64,000 nucleotides of DNA, from the NCBI GenBank assembly GCA_018819135.1, contig JAHJQK010000060.1, forward strand, positions 16,300-80,299, written 5' to 3'. Positions 16,097 through 24,436 of the stretch are shown here, in pieces. Position numbers and translations under genes: made by a program. Positions within the stretch are counted from its first letter, which is position 1. The number at the start of each line of letters is the position of its first letter. Under the pieces are notes generated by a model, which had not been told where the DNA came from, made no database searches, and was given only the letters and a program-made list of their open reading frames with translations. This DNA is from Pseudomonadota bacterium. GTDB lineage: Bacteria; Desulfobacterota; SM23-61.

Positions 16097-17791
16097 ATGC
16101 AGATCCACAAGATCGGTGTTGTCTCCCGTACCTACCGGCATATCAACCGGTACCGCCAGATCCTGACCATTTTATTTAAATACGGTTTTGGCGACCTGGT
16201 AGACCGGCTGCATGTGGGACAATACCTGGAAATCGGCATGCAGATGATTTCCAGGAGCCGCCGCGAACGAGTGGAAAAGCTGACGCGATCCGAGCGGATC
16301 CGCATGGCCTTTGAAGAACTCGGGTCGACGTTTATCAAATTGGCCCAGATCCTTTCCACCCGTCCGGATTTGATTCCCCCTGAGTTTGCGCAGGAATTAG
16401 CGAAACTTCAAGACCATGTTCCTCCTTTTCCTTTTGCGCAGGTGAGAGAAATTGTTGAGGCGGAGCTGAAAGCTCCGATCGAGGAAAAGTTTCAACATTT
16501 CGAAGAAACGCCCCTGGCAGCGGCTTCCATCGGCCAGGTTCATCGGGCCCGGCTGCAAAGCGGAGAAGAGGTCGTGGTGAAAGTTCAGCGCCCGGGCATT
16601 CGCCGTCAGATCGAAGTGGATTTAGAAATTTTGCTTCATATCGCCACCTTGATCGAAAGACACGTTGAGGAATTGGGGAACCAACGCCCTGCCCGGATTG
16701 TGGAAGAGTTTGCTCGCACCCTGGAGAAAGAGATCGATTATACGGTTGAAGCTTACCATACCGAACGTTTTGCCCATCAGTTTGTCGGCAATGCCACCGT
16801 TTACGTCCCCCGGATTTATCGTGAGGCCACCACCGAACGCATTCTGACCATGGAATATATTCCGGGGATCAAAGCCTCCGAAGTGGCCGCGCTGGATCAG
16901 CAGGGCTTTGATCGGAAAATTATCGCTTCCCGCGGGACCGATTTAATCCTCGAGCAGGTTTTTCAACATGGCTTTTTTCACGCCGATCCGCACCCGGGAA
17001 ATGTCTTCCTCCTCCCGGGCAATGTTATCTGTTACCTCGATTTTGGCATGATGGGCAGTGTTGACCGGCAAGCGCGGGATAATTTTGCCGACCTGGTTTA
17101 TGGTTATGTCTGCCGGAATGAGTCCCAAATCGCCCAGGCTTTGTTGAAGATTATCGAATGGGACGCTGAGCCGGACCGGCGGGCCCTGGAAAAAGACATC
17201 GCCGATTTTATAGCGATGTACTTGTATCACCCTCTCAAAGAGTTGCGGATCGCCAATATTTCCAAAGCGCTCCTGGCCTTGATCACCCGCCACCGGCTGC
17301 GCCTGCCGCCGGATATATTCCTGATGATCAAGGCCTTGGCCACGGCAGAAGGGGTGGGAGTGGCGCTGGATCCTGATCTGGATATGGTTGAAAAGGCTGC
17401 CCCCTTTATCAAACGGATTAAAATAGAGCGCCTGCATCCCAGGCGAATCATAGGTGAATTTCTTGATTCCGGAGGGGACCTCATCCAACTGCTCAAGGAG
17501 ATTCCTGGAGAGATGAGCGACATCCTCAAACAGGTAAAACAGGGAAAAGTGAAAATCAATTTTGAACACCGGGGGCTGGAGAATTTTACCTTTCATGTAG
17601 ATCGATCGTCAAACCGAATTGCCTTTTCTCTCCTAATTTCCTCCCTGATTATCGGCTCGTCTTTGATCATCCGGACCGAGATCGGGCCTTATCTTTTCGG
17701 TTTTCCCCTCCTGGGTCTTTTGGGATTTACCATTGCCGGGATCTTTGGCATCTGGTTGCTCATCTCCATCCTGCGATCGGGTAGGCTATAA
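16097..17791 (+). CDS. AarF/UbiB (ABC1/COQ8) family atypical kinase
   Basis: A 564-residue UbiB-family protein. Members support isoprenoid quinone synthesis and membrane lipid homeostasis through ATPase/kinase activity. The conserved pieces are LGSTFIKLAQILSTRPD (KxGQ motif), the alanine-rich loop PLAAASIGQVHRA, the VKVQRPG lysine, EIDYTVEA, GFFHADPHPGN (catalytic loop) and YLDFGMMG (metal-binding DFG). Two C-terminal hydrophobic helices (about 508-555) anchor it. The KxGQ glycine is alanine here (KLAQ), a variant in the inhibitory N-terminal extension. It forms an operon with the phasin-like gene upstream. Confidence 0.9.
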   Translation: MQIHKIGVVSRTYRHINRYRQILTILFKYGFGDLVDRLHVGQYLEIGMQMISRSRRERVEKLTRSERIRMAFEELGSTFIKLAQILSTRPDLIPPEFAQELAKLQDHVPPFPFAQVREIVEAELKAPIEEKFQHFEETPLAAASIGQVHRARLQSGEEVVVKVQRPGIRRQIEVDLEILLHIATLIERHVEELGNQRPARIVEEFARTLEKEIDYTVEAYHTERFAHQFVGNATVYVPRIYREATTERILTMEYIPGIKASEVAALDQQGFDRKIIASRGTDLILEQVFQHGFFHADPHPGNVFLLPGNVICYLDFGMMGSVDRQARDNFADLVYGYVCRNESQIAQALLKIIEWDAEPDRRALEKDIADFIAMYLYHPLKELRIANISKALLALITRHRLRLPPDIFLMIKALATAEGVGVALDPDLDMVEKAAPFIKRIKIERLHPRRIIGEFLDSGGDLIQLLKEIPGEMSDILKQVKQGKVKINFEHRGLENFTFHVDRSSNRIAFSLLISSLIIGSSLIIRTEIGPYLFGFPLLGLLGFTIAGIFGIWLLISILRSGRL

Positions 17792-17843
17792 AAGAATTAA
17801 GGGATGATACGTTAAAGCACTCTAAAAAAGAGGGAATATAGGA

Positions 17844-19052
17844 ATGACGCCTAAAGAACGAATGCTGAAAGCTGCCCGCGGTGAATGGGCCGACTTCCTT
17901 CCTTGGGCTCCGCGGATTGACCTCTGGTACAACGCCAATTCCCTGCCAGGAACCCTTCCGGCCAAATATCGAAGAGGAGTGACCCTCGATGAGATTGCCG
18001 ATGATATCGGAGGTGGCTATCACAAGATTGTACCCGATTTTTTAAACGCCCGATCTCCAGAGGATACGATTGACCGTGGTTTGGGTATCTTTCGGCTCAA
18101 GGGTATGCCCTATCGGGCCGAGTTGGCCGGGGTAGAAAGGGAAGTTAAAAAAGAAGGAAATACAACCTTCGTGACCTATCATACCCCCCTCGGGTCGATC
18201 TCGTGTGAAATCCTTTATACCGAAGAGATGAGGCGGGCTGGAGTTTCGATCACCTGGATCTCGGAGCATGTCATTAAAGATCCCAAGGATTATAAAATCG
18301 TGGGTTATATCTTTAAAAATATAAAGGTGATCCCCGATTATGAGAACTACCTGGAATTTCAGAGGCAGGTGGGAGATAAAGGATTTGCTGCCGCCCGGGG
18401 TTTGGCTGCGGCCGGCCCCATGCACCAAATTATGAGAGATTTTCTGGATGCTACTCAGTTTTACCTTGAAATGTACGATCATCCCCAAGAGATGCGCCGG
18501 CTCTGTGAAGACCTGGAGCCTTATTATGATCAGCTTTTTCGGGTCCTGGCCAACTCCCCGGCAGAAGTGGTTTTCCATGGAAGCAATTTCGACGAGATGA
18601 TTACCTATCCACCGTTTTTTCGTGATTATATTATGCCCTACCTGCAAAGATTGGCCGATATGCTTCACCCGCGCGGAAAACTGCTGATTTGCCATTGCGA
18701 TGGAGAAAATAAAGGTCTGCTTGAACTCATCGCTGAAAGTGGAATGGACATTGCAGAGGCGATCTGTCCTCAACCCATGACCAAAGTCACCATCAGCGAA
18801 GTAAAAAAGGCCTTCAAGGGAAAGGTTACCATTTTCGGGGGAGTCCCCTCGGTAGCCCTTCTGGAACAGAGCATGTCCGATGAGCAATTTGAACGTTTCA
18901 TGGAGAATTTATTCCGGGAGATTGTTCCAGGAGATCGATTTATTCTGGGAATAAGCGATACCACGCCGCCGGATGCTAAGTTCGAGAGGTTATCCCGGAT
19001 TACGGAGATAGTGCAGGAGTGGGGAAAGTTGCCGATGAAAATGCCAAGATAG
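17844..19052 (+). CDS. Uroporphyrinogen decarboxylase-fold methyltransferase (MtaA/CmuA-like)
   Basis: A 402-residue URO-D-domain protein, longer than haem-pathway HemE and lacking its N-terminal RQAGR signature. It is therefore better placed with corrinoid-dependent methyltransferases. The start TPKERMLKAARGE is typical. The LICHCDGEN segment (His and Cys) and EAICPQPMTK offer the His/Cys ligands used for zinc in MtaA/MtbA enzymes. A B12-binding corrinoid protein gene follows 46 bp downstream, which supports methyl transfer to or from a corrinoid. The methyl donor could be a methoxylated aromatic, methylamine or other compound and cannot be decided from this sequence. Confidence 0.82.
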   Translation: MTPKERMLKAARGEWADFLPWAPRIDLWYNANSLPGTLPAKYRRGVTLDEIADDIGGGYHKIVPDFLNARSPEDTIDRGLGIFRLKGMPYRAELAGVEREVKKEGNTTFVTYHTPLGSISCEILYTEEMRRAGVSITWISEHVIKDPKDYKIVGYIFKNIKVIPDYENYLEFQRQVGDKGFAAARGLAAAGPMHQIMRDFLDATQFYLEMYDHPQEMRRLCEDLEPYYDQLFRVLANSPAEVVFHGSNFDEMITYPPFFRDYIMPYLQRLADMLHPRGKLLICHCDGENKGLLELIAESGMDIAEAICPQPMTKVTISEVKKAFKGKVTIFGGVPSVALLEQSMSDEQFERFMENLFREIVPGDRFILGISDTTPPDAKFERLSRITEIVQEWGKLPMKMPR

Positions 19053-19098
19053 CAAAGCGAGAAAAGCGTGAAAAAAAGAAAAAATAAAAGGAGGAGAA

Positions 19099-19737
19099 AT
19101 GGTCAGTCAGGAAAAGTTTTACCAGGCACTTGCCGCCGGGAAAATGGATGAGGTGAAAGATTTGATTCAGAACGCTTTGGACAGAGGGGAATCGCCGGAG
19201 AGCATTTTGAAAGAAGGGCTAATCAAAGCGATGGATCAGATTGGAGTCAGATTTAAGAACAATGAAATTTACATCCCCGAGGTGCTCATTGCCGCCCGGG
19301 CCATGCATGCGGGGCTGGGGGTTTTGAAACCCATCTTGGCCAAATCTACGACCTCTGCCTCGGTAAAAATTGTTTTAGGAACGATGAAAGGGGATTTACA
19401 CGACATCGGAAAGAACCTGGTAGCGATGATGATGGAAGGAGCAGGGTTCGAGGTGATTGACCTTGGCATCGATGTGCCTTCCGAGAAGTTTATTCAAGCC
19501 GCCAAGGAACATGGGGCGCATGCGATTGGGATGTCAGCATTGCTTACCACTACCATGTTGCAGATGAAGGCGACTATTGAGATGATCAAGTCTGCAGGGT
19601 TAGGTGATGGCATCAAGACCTTGGTAGGGGGAGCGCCGGTGACGTTGGAGTTTGCCCAGAAGATTGGGGCGGATGGGTATGCCGCCGATGCAGCATCGGC
19701 CGTGGGAAAGGTCAAAGAGCTTCTGGGTTTGAGTTAA
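19099..19737 (+). CDS. Methyltransferase corrinoid protein (MtaC/MtbC-like)
   Basis: A 212-residue cobalamin-binding protein. Residues 1-85 form the helical cap domain. The Rossmann domain starts at KIVLGTMKGDLHDIGKN, which contains DxHxxG with the cobalt-ligating histidine. SALLTTTM and LVGGAPVT complete the B12 site. This is the shuttle of methylamine/methanol/methoxy-compound methyltransferase systems, carrying the methyl group between the substrate methyltransferase and an acceptor enzyme. AGGAGGAG gives a strong ribosome site. The upstream URO-D-fold gene is the natural partner, and the pterin methyltransferase at 6401-7198 could be the acceptor enzyme. The stand-alone MetH-activation-like protein at 59105-59791 could reactivate it. 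Confidence 0.92.
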   Translation: MVSQEKFYQALAAGKMDEVKDLIQNALDRGESPESILKEGLIKAMDQIGVRFKNNEIYIPEVLIAARAMHAGLGVLKPILAKSTTSASVKIVLGTMKGDLHDIGKNLVAMMMEGAGFEVIDLGIDVPSEKFIQAAKEHGAHAIGMSALLTTTMLQMKATIEMIKSAGLGDGIKTLVGGAPVTLEFAQKIGADGYAADAASAVGKVKELLGLS

Positions 19738-19798
19738 AAGTTTCATTCTTCTTGCCAGATCCCCTTAATTTATGTTAGAAAATTTATGGCTTGGTAAC

Positions 19799-19872
19799 AA
19801 GTCCTTTTTGTCCCATTTTCGTCATGCCCGCGAAACTTGTCCTCGCGAAAGCGGGGAGCGGGAATCCAGGGT
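19799..19872 (-). repeat. Partial copy of the TTCGTAAAAAGTCC-bounded repeat element
   Basis: The stretch 'gtcctttttgtcccattttcgtcatgcccgcg..gcgggaatccag' matches, in reverse orientation, the right half of the elements at 24057-24210 and 30467-30596, including the extra 'cttgtcctcgcgaaagcgggg' segment of the first. The left half is absent. Confidence 0.65.
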
Positions 19873-19909
19873 TTCCTGACTAAAAATTGATTATCGAGGA
19901 GGGCGTTAC

Positions 19910-21079
19910 GTGCAGGCTGCCGACCGATTAACAAAAATTCCACCTTATCTTTTTGTCACTCTGAGAAACAAGATCAACAAGGCCAGGGCCGAGGGTGTAG
20001 ATGTGATCAACCTGGGCGTGGGAGACCCGGTAGATCCTACCCCCCAGAGCGTGATTGACGAACTTTGCCGCCAGGCCCAGATTCCCATCAACCACCAGTA
20101 TCCCATCGACGAAGAGAAAGGCATGCTGGCTTTTCGCCAGGAGGTAGCCAGGTGGTATGCGAAAAGATACGGAGTAGAGCTAAATCCCGAGGGGGAAGTT
20201 TTGGGATTAATTGGCTCCAAAGAAGGTTGCCATCATTTCATCCTCGGCATCGTCAACCCGGGAGATGTCGTGTTAATGACGGATCCCGGATATCCGGCTT
20301 ACCGGGCGAGTATCTATATGGCCAGCGCCGAGCCTTATGCCGTACCCATGCTGGCCGAGAATGGTTATCTTCCCGACCTCGATCAAATTCCTGCCGACAT
20401 TCTCCAGCGAGCCAAAGCCATGTTCCTCAACTACCCCAACAACCCTACGGGGGCCTGCGCCACGCGGGCTTTTTTCAGTAAAGCGGTCGAAATGGCCAAG
20501 ACCCACGACATTGCCATATGTCATGACAACCCCTACAGCGAAATCCTTTTTGATGGCCAGGAACGCCTGAGCTTTCTATCCGTGCCTGGGGCCAAAGAGG
20601 TAGGCATCGAACTCAATTCTCTTTCCAAGCCCTATAACATGACGGGCTGGCGCATCGGTATGGCCATGGGCAACAAAGAGATCCTTACGGCTCTTTGCAA
20701 GGTTAAAGAAAACACGGATTCCGGGATCTTTAACGCCGTCCAGTATGCCGCCATCGAGGCTTTGCGCAAAGAGGACGGCAATATTACCAGGATGATAGAA
20801 ATCTATTCCCGCCGCCGGGAATTGGTCCTGAAGACCTTGGAAAAGATTGATCTGGGGCTTAAACCCCAAAAAGGAACTTTCTACCTATGGATCCCGGTGC
20901 CGCAAGGGACCACCTCCATTGATTTCACTACTACCCTTTTTGAAAAAGCCGCGGTAGTCGTCGCGGCCGGTACGGCTTACGGCCGGCATGGAGAGGGATA
21001 TATCCGCATCTCCCTGACGGTTCCGGACAAGCGGCTGGAAGAAGCCATGGACAGGATCCAAAAAGTTTTTCAGGCTTAA
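19910..21079 (+). CDS. LL-diaminopimelate aminotransferase-like class I/II aminotransferase
   Basis: A 389-residue fold-type I PLP aminotransferase. It has INLGVGDPVDPTP, the conserved LNYPNNPTGA, CHDNPYSEI and ELNSLSKPYNMTGWRIG with the PLP lysine. The YPIDEEKG and LGVGDP features resemble DapL-type LL-DAP aminotransferases of Desulfobacterota and Chloroflexi, which make meso-DAP precursor directly from tetrahydrodipicolinate. Alanine or aspartate aminotransferase activity is also possible. Start is GTG at 19910 with GGAGG a few bases upstream. It is followed by folK. Confidence 0.85.
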   Translation: MQAADRLTKIPPYLFVTLRNKINKARAEGVDVINLGVGDPVDPTPQSVIDELCRQAQIPINHQYPIDEEKGMLAFRQEVARWYAKRYGVELNPEGEVLGLIGSKEGCHHFILGIVNPGDVVLMTDPGYPAYRASIYMASAEPYAVPMLAENGYLPDLDQIPADILQRAKAMFLNYPNNPTGACATRAFFSKAVEMAKTHDIAICHDNPYSEILFDGQERLSFLSVPGAKEVGIELNSLSKPYNMTGWRIGMAMGNKEILTALCKVKENTDSGIFNAVQYAAIEALRKEDGNITRMIEIYSRRRELVLKTLEKIDLGLKPQKGTFYLWIPVPQGTTSIDFTTTLFEKAAVVVAAGTAYGRHGEGYIRISLTVPDKRLEEAMDRIQKVFQA

Positions 21080-21084
21080 ATCCT

Positions 21085-21168
21085 GTTGCAAGTTTCGAGT
21101 TGCGAGTTACGAGTTTTAAATTGGTTCCCATTATTCCTGAAACCCGAAACCTGTAACCCGTAACCAGG
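21085..21168. repeat. 'gagttgcgagttacgag' word repeat with inverted half
   Basis: The first half repeats 'ttcgagttgcgagttacgag' words and the second half repeats the complement 'cctgaaacccgaaacctgtaacccgtaacc'. It fills the space between the aminotransferase gene and folK, and is related to 2402-2500. Confidence 0.6.
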
Positions 21169-21174
21169 GTTTTT

Positions 21175-21684
21175 ATGTTGACTTACATCGGCATTGGATC
21201 AAACCTGGGGGATGCTCTGGACAATTGTCGCCGGGCCATCCAGGCTATTGCCGCCGATGGGAGAAATCAGTTACTCCAATGTTCCCCGCTCTACCGGACC
21301 GAGCCGGTGGGCAAGAAAGATCAGGGCTGGTTCATCAACGGGGTGATAGCCGTCGAGACTTCTCTCAGGCCTCGTGAATTTCTGGATTTCCTATTGGACA
21401 TCGAGCGAAAAATGGGGCGAGAGCGGGTGGAGCGCTGGGGTCCCCGGGTGATTGACCTGGATATCCTTTTTTATGGTGCTGAGGTTTTGAACGAAGACGG
21501 ACTACAGATTCCCCATCCGCAGCTGCCCGAGCGCAGATTTGTGCTTATCCCCCTCCGGGATATCGCTCCTCATTTTGAACACCCCTTACTGGCCAAGACG
21601 ATATCGCAAATTCTCTTGGAACGACCGGATGAGGAGAAAGTGCTGCCCATTTTAGAAAGAGGTCAAGGGCCGTGTCCCGTTTAA
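21175..21684 (+). CDS. folK: 6-hydroxymethyl-7,8-dihydropterin pyrophosphokinase
   Basis: A 169-residue HPPK that transfers pyrophosphate from ATP to hydroxymethyl-dihydropterin in folate synthesis. It carries YIGIGSNLGD, the SPLYRTEPVG substrate loop, and the signature RWGPRVIDLDIL with the two metal-binding aspartates, then IPHPQLPERRFVL. Length is normal. The following gene overlaps its 3' end by 13 bp, which implies translational coupling. The ribosome site is weak because the ATG lies directly after a repeat. Confidence 0.93.
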   Translation: MLTYIGIGSNLGDALDNCRRAIQAIAADGRNQLLQCSPLYRTEPVGKKDQGWFINGVIAVETSLRPREFLDFLLDIERKMGRERVERWGPRVIDLDILFYGAEVLNEDGLQIPHPQLPERRFVLIPLRDIAPHFEHPLLAKTISQILLERPDEEKVLPILERGQGPCPV

Positions 21685-21926
21685 TTATTTTTCTGATCAT
21701 TCTGGCGGCGATCTATTGGGTAATTAAGCGGGCCTTTTTTCCCGGGAAAGGAAGGGTCGGCAAAACCGACGAGGCAGGTGAAGATCTGGTCCAGGACCCT
21801 TTCTGTCAATGTTATATCCCCAAGAGCCAATCTTATGCCATTTCCCTGCAAGGCAAGAAGCTTTTCTTTTGTAGTGAAGATTGTTGTAAAAAATATATGG
21901 CATCCAGAGCCTTCCCCAAATCCTGA
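21672..21926 (+). CDS. Small membrane-anchored Cys-rich protein (PP0621-like/YHS-TRASH type)
   Basis: An 84-residue protein: one N-terminal helix (SRLIIFLIILAAIYWVIKRAF), a linker, and a C-terminal mini-domain with DPFCQCYIPKSQSY and KKLFFCSEDCCKKYM. The paired CxC and CxxxCC arrangement is of the metal-binding YHS/TRASH type seen in PP0621-family proteins. The function is unknown; a metal sensor or chaperone is possible. It starts with GTG inside folK, so the two are co-expressed. Confidence 0.75.
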   Translation: MSRLIIFLIILAAIYWVIKRAFFPGKGRVGKTDEAGEDLVQDPFCQCYIPKSQSYAISLQGKKLFFCSEDCCKKYMASRAFPKS

Positions 21927-22006
21927 AATATTTATTTATTGCATAATAATAGACGATAAGTTATCGTATAATTCATTAAAGTTTTTTCCTGGAGTGGGGA
22001 AAGGGC

Positions 22007-22657
22007 GTGAAAAAAGTAAAAAGGAGTAGGCTTCTGAGAATAATCCCCAAGAAAATCATATTGATCATCATCGGAGGGTTAACTGCATGTTTCGTCGCTC
22101 CCTCTTTTTCTTCGGCCGACATCTACAAGTACGTGGATCCGGATGGCGTAGTCCATTTCACCAATGCGCCCACACACGGAAAGTTTAAACTAACGCTGAG
22201 GGAAGAACCCGTACAATTTCGTCTTGGGCCTACTTTTGTAAAATATGACCTGGCTATCTGGAAGTCTGCGGAAAAATACAGGGTGGATTACGCCCTGATC
22301 AAGGCGGTCATCAAGGCGGAGTCCAATTTTAATCCCAAGGCAATTTCTCGAGTGGGGGCCAAAGGATTGATGCAGCTCATGCCGAAAACCGCCTATGCTT
22401 TTCAGGTAAGGGATTCTTTTCATCCCGAGAATAACATTGAGGGCGGAGTCCGCTACCTGCGGTACCTTTTGAACCTTTTCGATGGAAATTTATACTCGGT
22501 TTTGGCGGCTTACAACGCTGGGGAGAAGGCTGTCTTCCAATATAACGGTGTCCCCCCTTATCGGGAGACCCGAACTTTTGTCCAACGGGTATTACATTAT
22601 TTCCAGCAATACAATCGGGAACCGAGACCAGATTTTTCTGCCCAATTCACCAACTAA
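22007..22657 (+). CDS. Lytic transglycosylase with N-terminal DUF4124
   Basis: A 216-residue exported protein. After a membrane-spanning signal (about 15-37) comes a DUF4124 segment, IYKYVDPDGVVHFTN, then a Slt/MltC-type lysozyme-like domain. Its catalytic glutamate is in IKAESNFNPKAIS, followed by GAKGLMQLMPKTA and LAAYNAGEKAV. Such enzymes cleave the MurNAc-GlcNAc bond of peptidoglycan with anhydro-product formation in the periplasm. Start is GTG after GGAG. Retention of a hydrophobic helix without a lipobox suggests inner-membrane anchoring or signal-peptidase I cleavage. Confidence 0.92.
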   Translation: MKKVKRSRLLRIIPKKIILIIIGGLTACFVAPSFSSADIYKYVDPDGVVHFTNAPTHGKFKLTLREEPVQFRLGPTFVKYDLAIWKSAEKYRVDYALIKAVIKAESNFNPKAISRVGAKGLMQLMPKTAYAFQVRDSFHPENNIEGGVRYLRYLLNLFDGNLYSVLAAYNAGEKAVFQYNGVPPYRETRTFVQRVLHYFQQYNREPRPDFSAQFTN

Positions 22658-22675
22658 AATTCAGTTATTATAACC

Positions 22676-23284
22676 ATGGAAAGAACCATCGAGGCCGTGG
22701 CCAAAGAGCAGCATCAGGCGACCCTGTGGAACACTCCCAATGTTCTCTCCTTTTTTCGCTTGGCGGCCATTCCTTTTGTGGTGGGATTTCTTTTCTTCCC
22801 TGGCCCTTGGCCAAGCTTCCTGGCTGCTCTTTTTTTCACCGTTGCTTCATTGACCGACCTTTTGGATGGATATATCGCCCGGCAGCAAAAAAGTGAGACT
22901 GCTGTGGGTAAGTTATTGGACCCGATGGCCGACAAACTTTTAATTAACTCGGCATTGATCATGTTGATTTCTTTAGGCCGTATCCCGGCCTGGATGGTGG
23001 TTCTGATCGTGGGGCGAGAAGTGGCGGTTACAGGGCTCAGGGGAATTGCTTCTACCCAGGGTCTGGTCATCGCCGCCAGCAAATGGGGAAAAGCCAAAAT
23101 GGTTCTTCAGTCCCTCGCTTTAATCGGGCTGATGCTGCACTATAAATATCTTAGGATCGATTTCCATTTCCTCGGCATGCTCCTCCTCTGGATTGCCCTG
23201 GTTGTTACCCTTTGGTCGGGCATTGATTACTTTCTTAAATTTTACCGGGAACATCAAAAAAAACCAATAGCCAATAGGCAATAG
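22676..23284 (+). CDS. pgsA: CDP-diacylglycerol-glycerol-3-phosphate 3-phosphatidyltransferase
   Basis: A 202-residue CDP-alcohol phosphatidyltransferase making phosphatidylglycerol-phosphate at the inner membrane. The signature DLLDGYIARQ, then GKLLDPMADK, fits the DG-AR-G-D-D metal site. WNTPNVLSFFRL and GREVAVTGLRGIA are typical of PgsA. Several transmembrane helices are present. The C-terminal residues run into the ataggn repeat (KPIANRQ is encoded by 'ccaatagccaataggca'), so the repeat has been absorbed into the coding end. Confidence 0.92.
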   Translation: MERTIEAVAKEQHQATLWNTPNVLSFFRLAAIPFVVGFLFFPGPWPSFLAALFFTVASLTDLLDGYIARQQKSETAVGKLLDPMADKLLINSALIMLISLGRIPAWMVVLIVGREVAVTGLRGIASTQGLVIAASKWGKAKMVLQSLALIGLMLHYKYLRIDFHFLGMLLLWIALVVTLWSGIDYFLKFYREHQKKPIANRQ

Positions 23285-23366
23285 GCTATAGGTGATAGGT
23301 AAAGACACAAGGCCGAAAGCTTTTATTCACAATCACCCGTGGCCTATCGCCTATGACCTATAGCCA
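23268..23366. repeat. Inverted pair of 'ataggn' word repeats
   Basis: 'caatagccaataggcaataggctataggtgatagg' is answered by 'ggcctatcgcctatgacctatagcc', giving a long imperfect hairpin between pgsA and the tRNA genes. The left arm supplies the last codons of pgsA. Confidence 0.65.
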
Positions 23367-23385
23367 GTTTTTAACCGTTTTATTC

Positions 23386-23415
23386 TTGACAAAGCCGGGG
23401 GGCATTTTTTAAAAT
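23386..23415 (+). promoter_or_regulatory. Promoter of the tRNA-Gly/tRNA-Cys operon
   Basis: TTGACA at 23386-23391 and TAAAAT at 23410-23415, with an 18-bp spacer. The tRNA-Gly 5' end is 25 bp further on. This is one of the best sigma70-like promoters in the window. Confidence 0.7.
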
Positions 23416-23439
23416 AGCATTAATTCTTAAAAAGATTGA

Positions 23440-23514
<75 letters not shown>

Positions 23515-23573
23515 ATTTCATTGTATAAGAAATTCCTTTTATCGGCGTAAATCTGCGTCCTATTAAATTTGAT

Positions 23574-23648
23574 GGCGGCATAGCCAAGTGGTAAGGCAGC
23601 GGTCTGCAAAACCGCGATTCCCCGGTTCAAATCCGGGTGCCGCCTCCA
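23574..23648 (+). tRNA. tRNA-Cys (GCA)
   Basis: A 75-nt cloverleaf: acceptor GGCGGCA/TGCCGCC, anticodon loop GTCTGCAAAAC with anticodon GCA, T arm CCCGGTTCAAATCCGGG, encoded CCA. A terminator follows 12 bp downstream. Confidence 0.96.
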
Positions 23649-23660
23649 ACTCCAAGATGA

Positions 23661-23691
23661 GGATGGTTGTAAAAACGCCATCCTTTTTTTT
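23661..23691 (+). terminator. Rho-independent terminator of the tRNA-Gly/Cys operon
   Basis: GGATGG (23661-23666) pairs with CCATCC (23678-23683) around an A-rich loop, followed by eight thymines. Confidence 0.8.
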
Positions 23692-23704
23692 GAGTTTTTA
23701 AAGC

Positions 23705-23959
23705 CTATTCATCTTCTTCGGGTTCAGGGAGGATCTTCCCCAGGTTGATTCGTTTTAAAAAGCGGTCATTCTTCTGTCGGGTTCTGATCACATCTTTAAG
23801 GAGTTTTTTCATGCTGGGTTCGGGGAAGAGGGCGTCGAGATCTTTCTCTGCTTTAGGAAAAAGCTTGTTCAGGATGATGGGGTCCTCGGGTGGGAGTGTT
23901 TGTTCAACAGAGGAAATTTGTGGTTCTTCGGCTTTGGGGATTGTCTCTGGTGTATCCAT
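23705..23959 (-). CDS. Small acidic hypothetical protein
   Basis: An 84-residue frame starting MDTPETIPKAEEPQIS. I do not recognise it. It is proline/glutamate-rich at the start, then has a basic helical part (MKKLLKDVIRTRQKNDRFLKRI) and an acidic tail PEPEEDE. The open frame runs further upstream into the MITE-like repeat at 24057-24210, but those residues are translated repeat and unlikely to be native. The ribosome site is weak (AACAGG). It could be a small regulatory protein; coding status is moderately supported only by composition and length. Confidence 0.45.
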   Translation of the reverse strand: MDTPETIPKAEEPQISSVEQTLPPEDPIILNKLFPKAEKDLDALFPEPSMKKLLKDVIRTRQKNDRFLKRINLGKILPEPEEDE

Positions 23960-24056
23960 GGCCTGTTCGGTTTTTTGATGCTTTTTATTTTGGTAAATAA
24001 AGATACCAAAAAAACCATCTTTTTCCAAGTAAAATTTTTCCCAGTAAAAATGATGA

Positions 24057-24210
24057 TCTCGTAAAAAGTCCGAAAAGCCGTCACTCCTGCGAAAGCAGGA
24101 GTCCAGAACTGCTTGAATTAACTGGATTCCCGCTCCCCGCTTTCGCGAGGACAAGTTTCGCGGGAATGACGAAAATGAGGGGAAAAAGACTTTTTACGAA
24201 GCCATCAAAA
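24057..24210. repeat. MITE-like repeat element, copy 1
   Basis: Bounded by inverted ends: ctcgtaaaaagtcc at the left and ggaaaaagactttttacgaa at the right. The interior is 'ccgtcactcctgcgaaagcaggagtccagaa..ctggattcccgc..gcgggaatgacg', two strong hairpins. It is nearly the same as 30467-30596 but has an extra ~24-bp 'ctccccgctttcgcgaggacaagttt' type insertion. Non-autonomous; no open frame. Confidence 0.75.
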
Positions 24211-24263
24211 ATGCCTTGAAAAAAATCACCATAACAATATAATAAGAGAAAACATATGCCTGG

Positions 24264-24351
24264 GCCTGGGTGGCGGAAGTGGTAGACGCAAGGGACTTAA
24301 AATCCCTCGGTGCTTAGCACCGTACCGGTTCGATTCCGGTCCCAGGCACCA
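24264..24351 (+). tRNA. tRNA-Leu (UAA)
   Basis: An 88-nt class II tRNA: acceptor GCCTGGG/CCCAGGC, D arm with GTGGTAGACGC, anticodon stem GGGA/TCCC with loop CTTAAAA giving anticodon TAA, long variable arm CGGTGCTTAGCACCG, T arm ACCGGTTCGATTCCGGT, encoded CCA. The MITE-like element lies 54 bp upstream. Confidence 0.96.
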
Positions 24352-24436
24352 TGCTTTTTATCCATGGTTCCAATTGAAAGAAGCATGGGAGACGGGTGAT
24401 CCTCTTTTAGATTATTGAATGGCTGACAAAGAAAAA

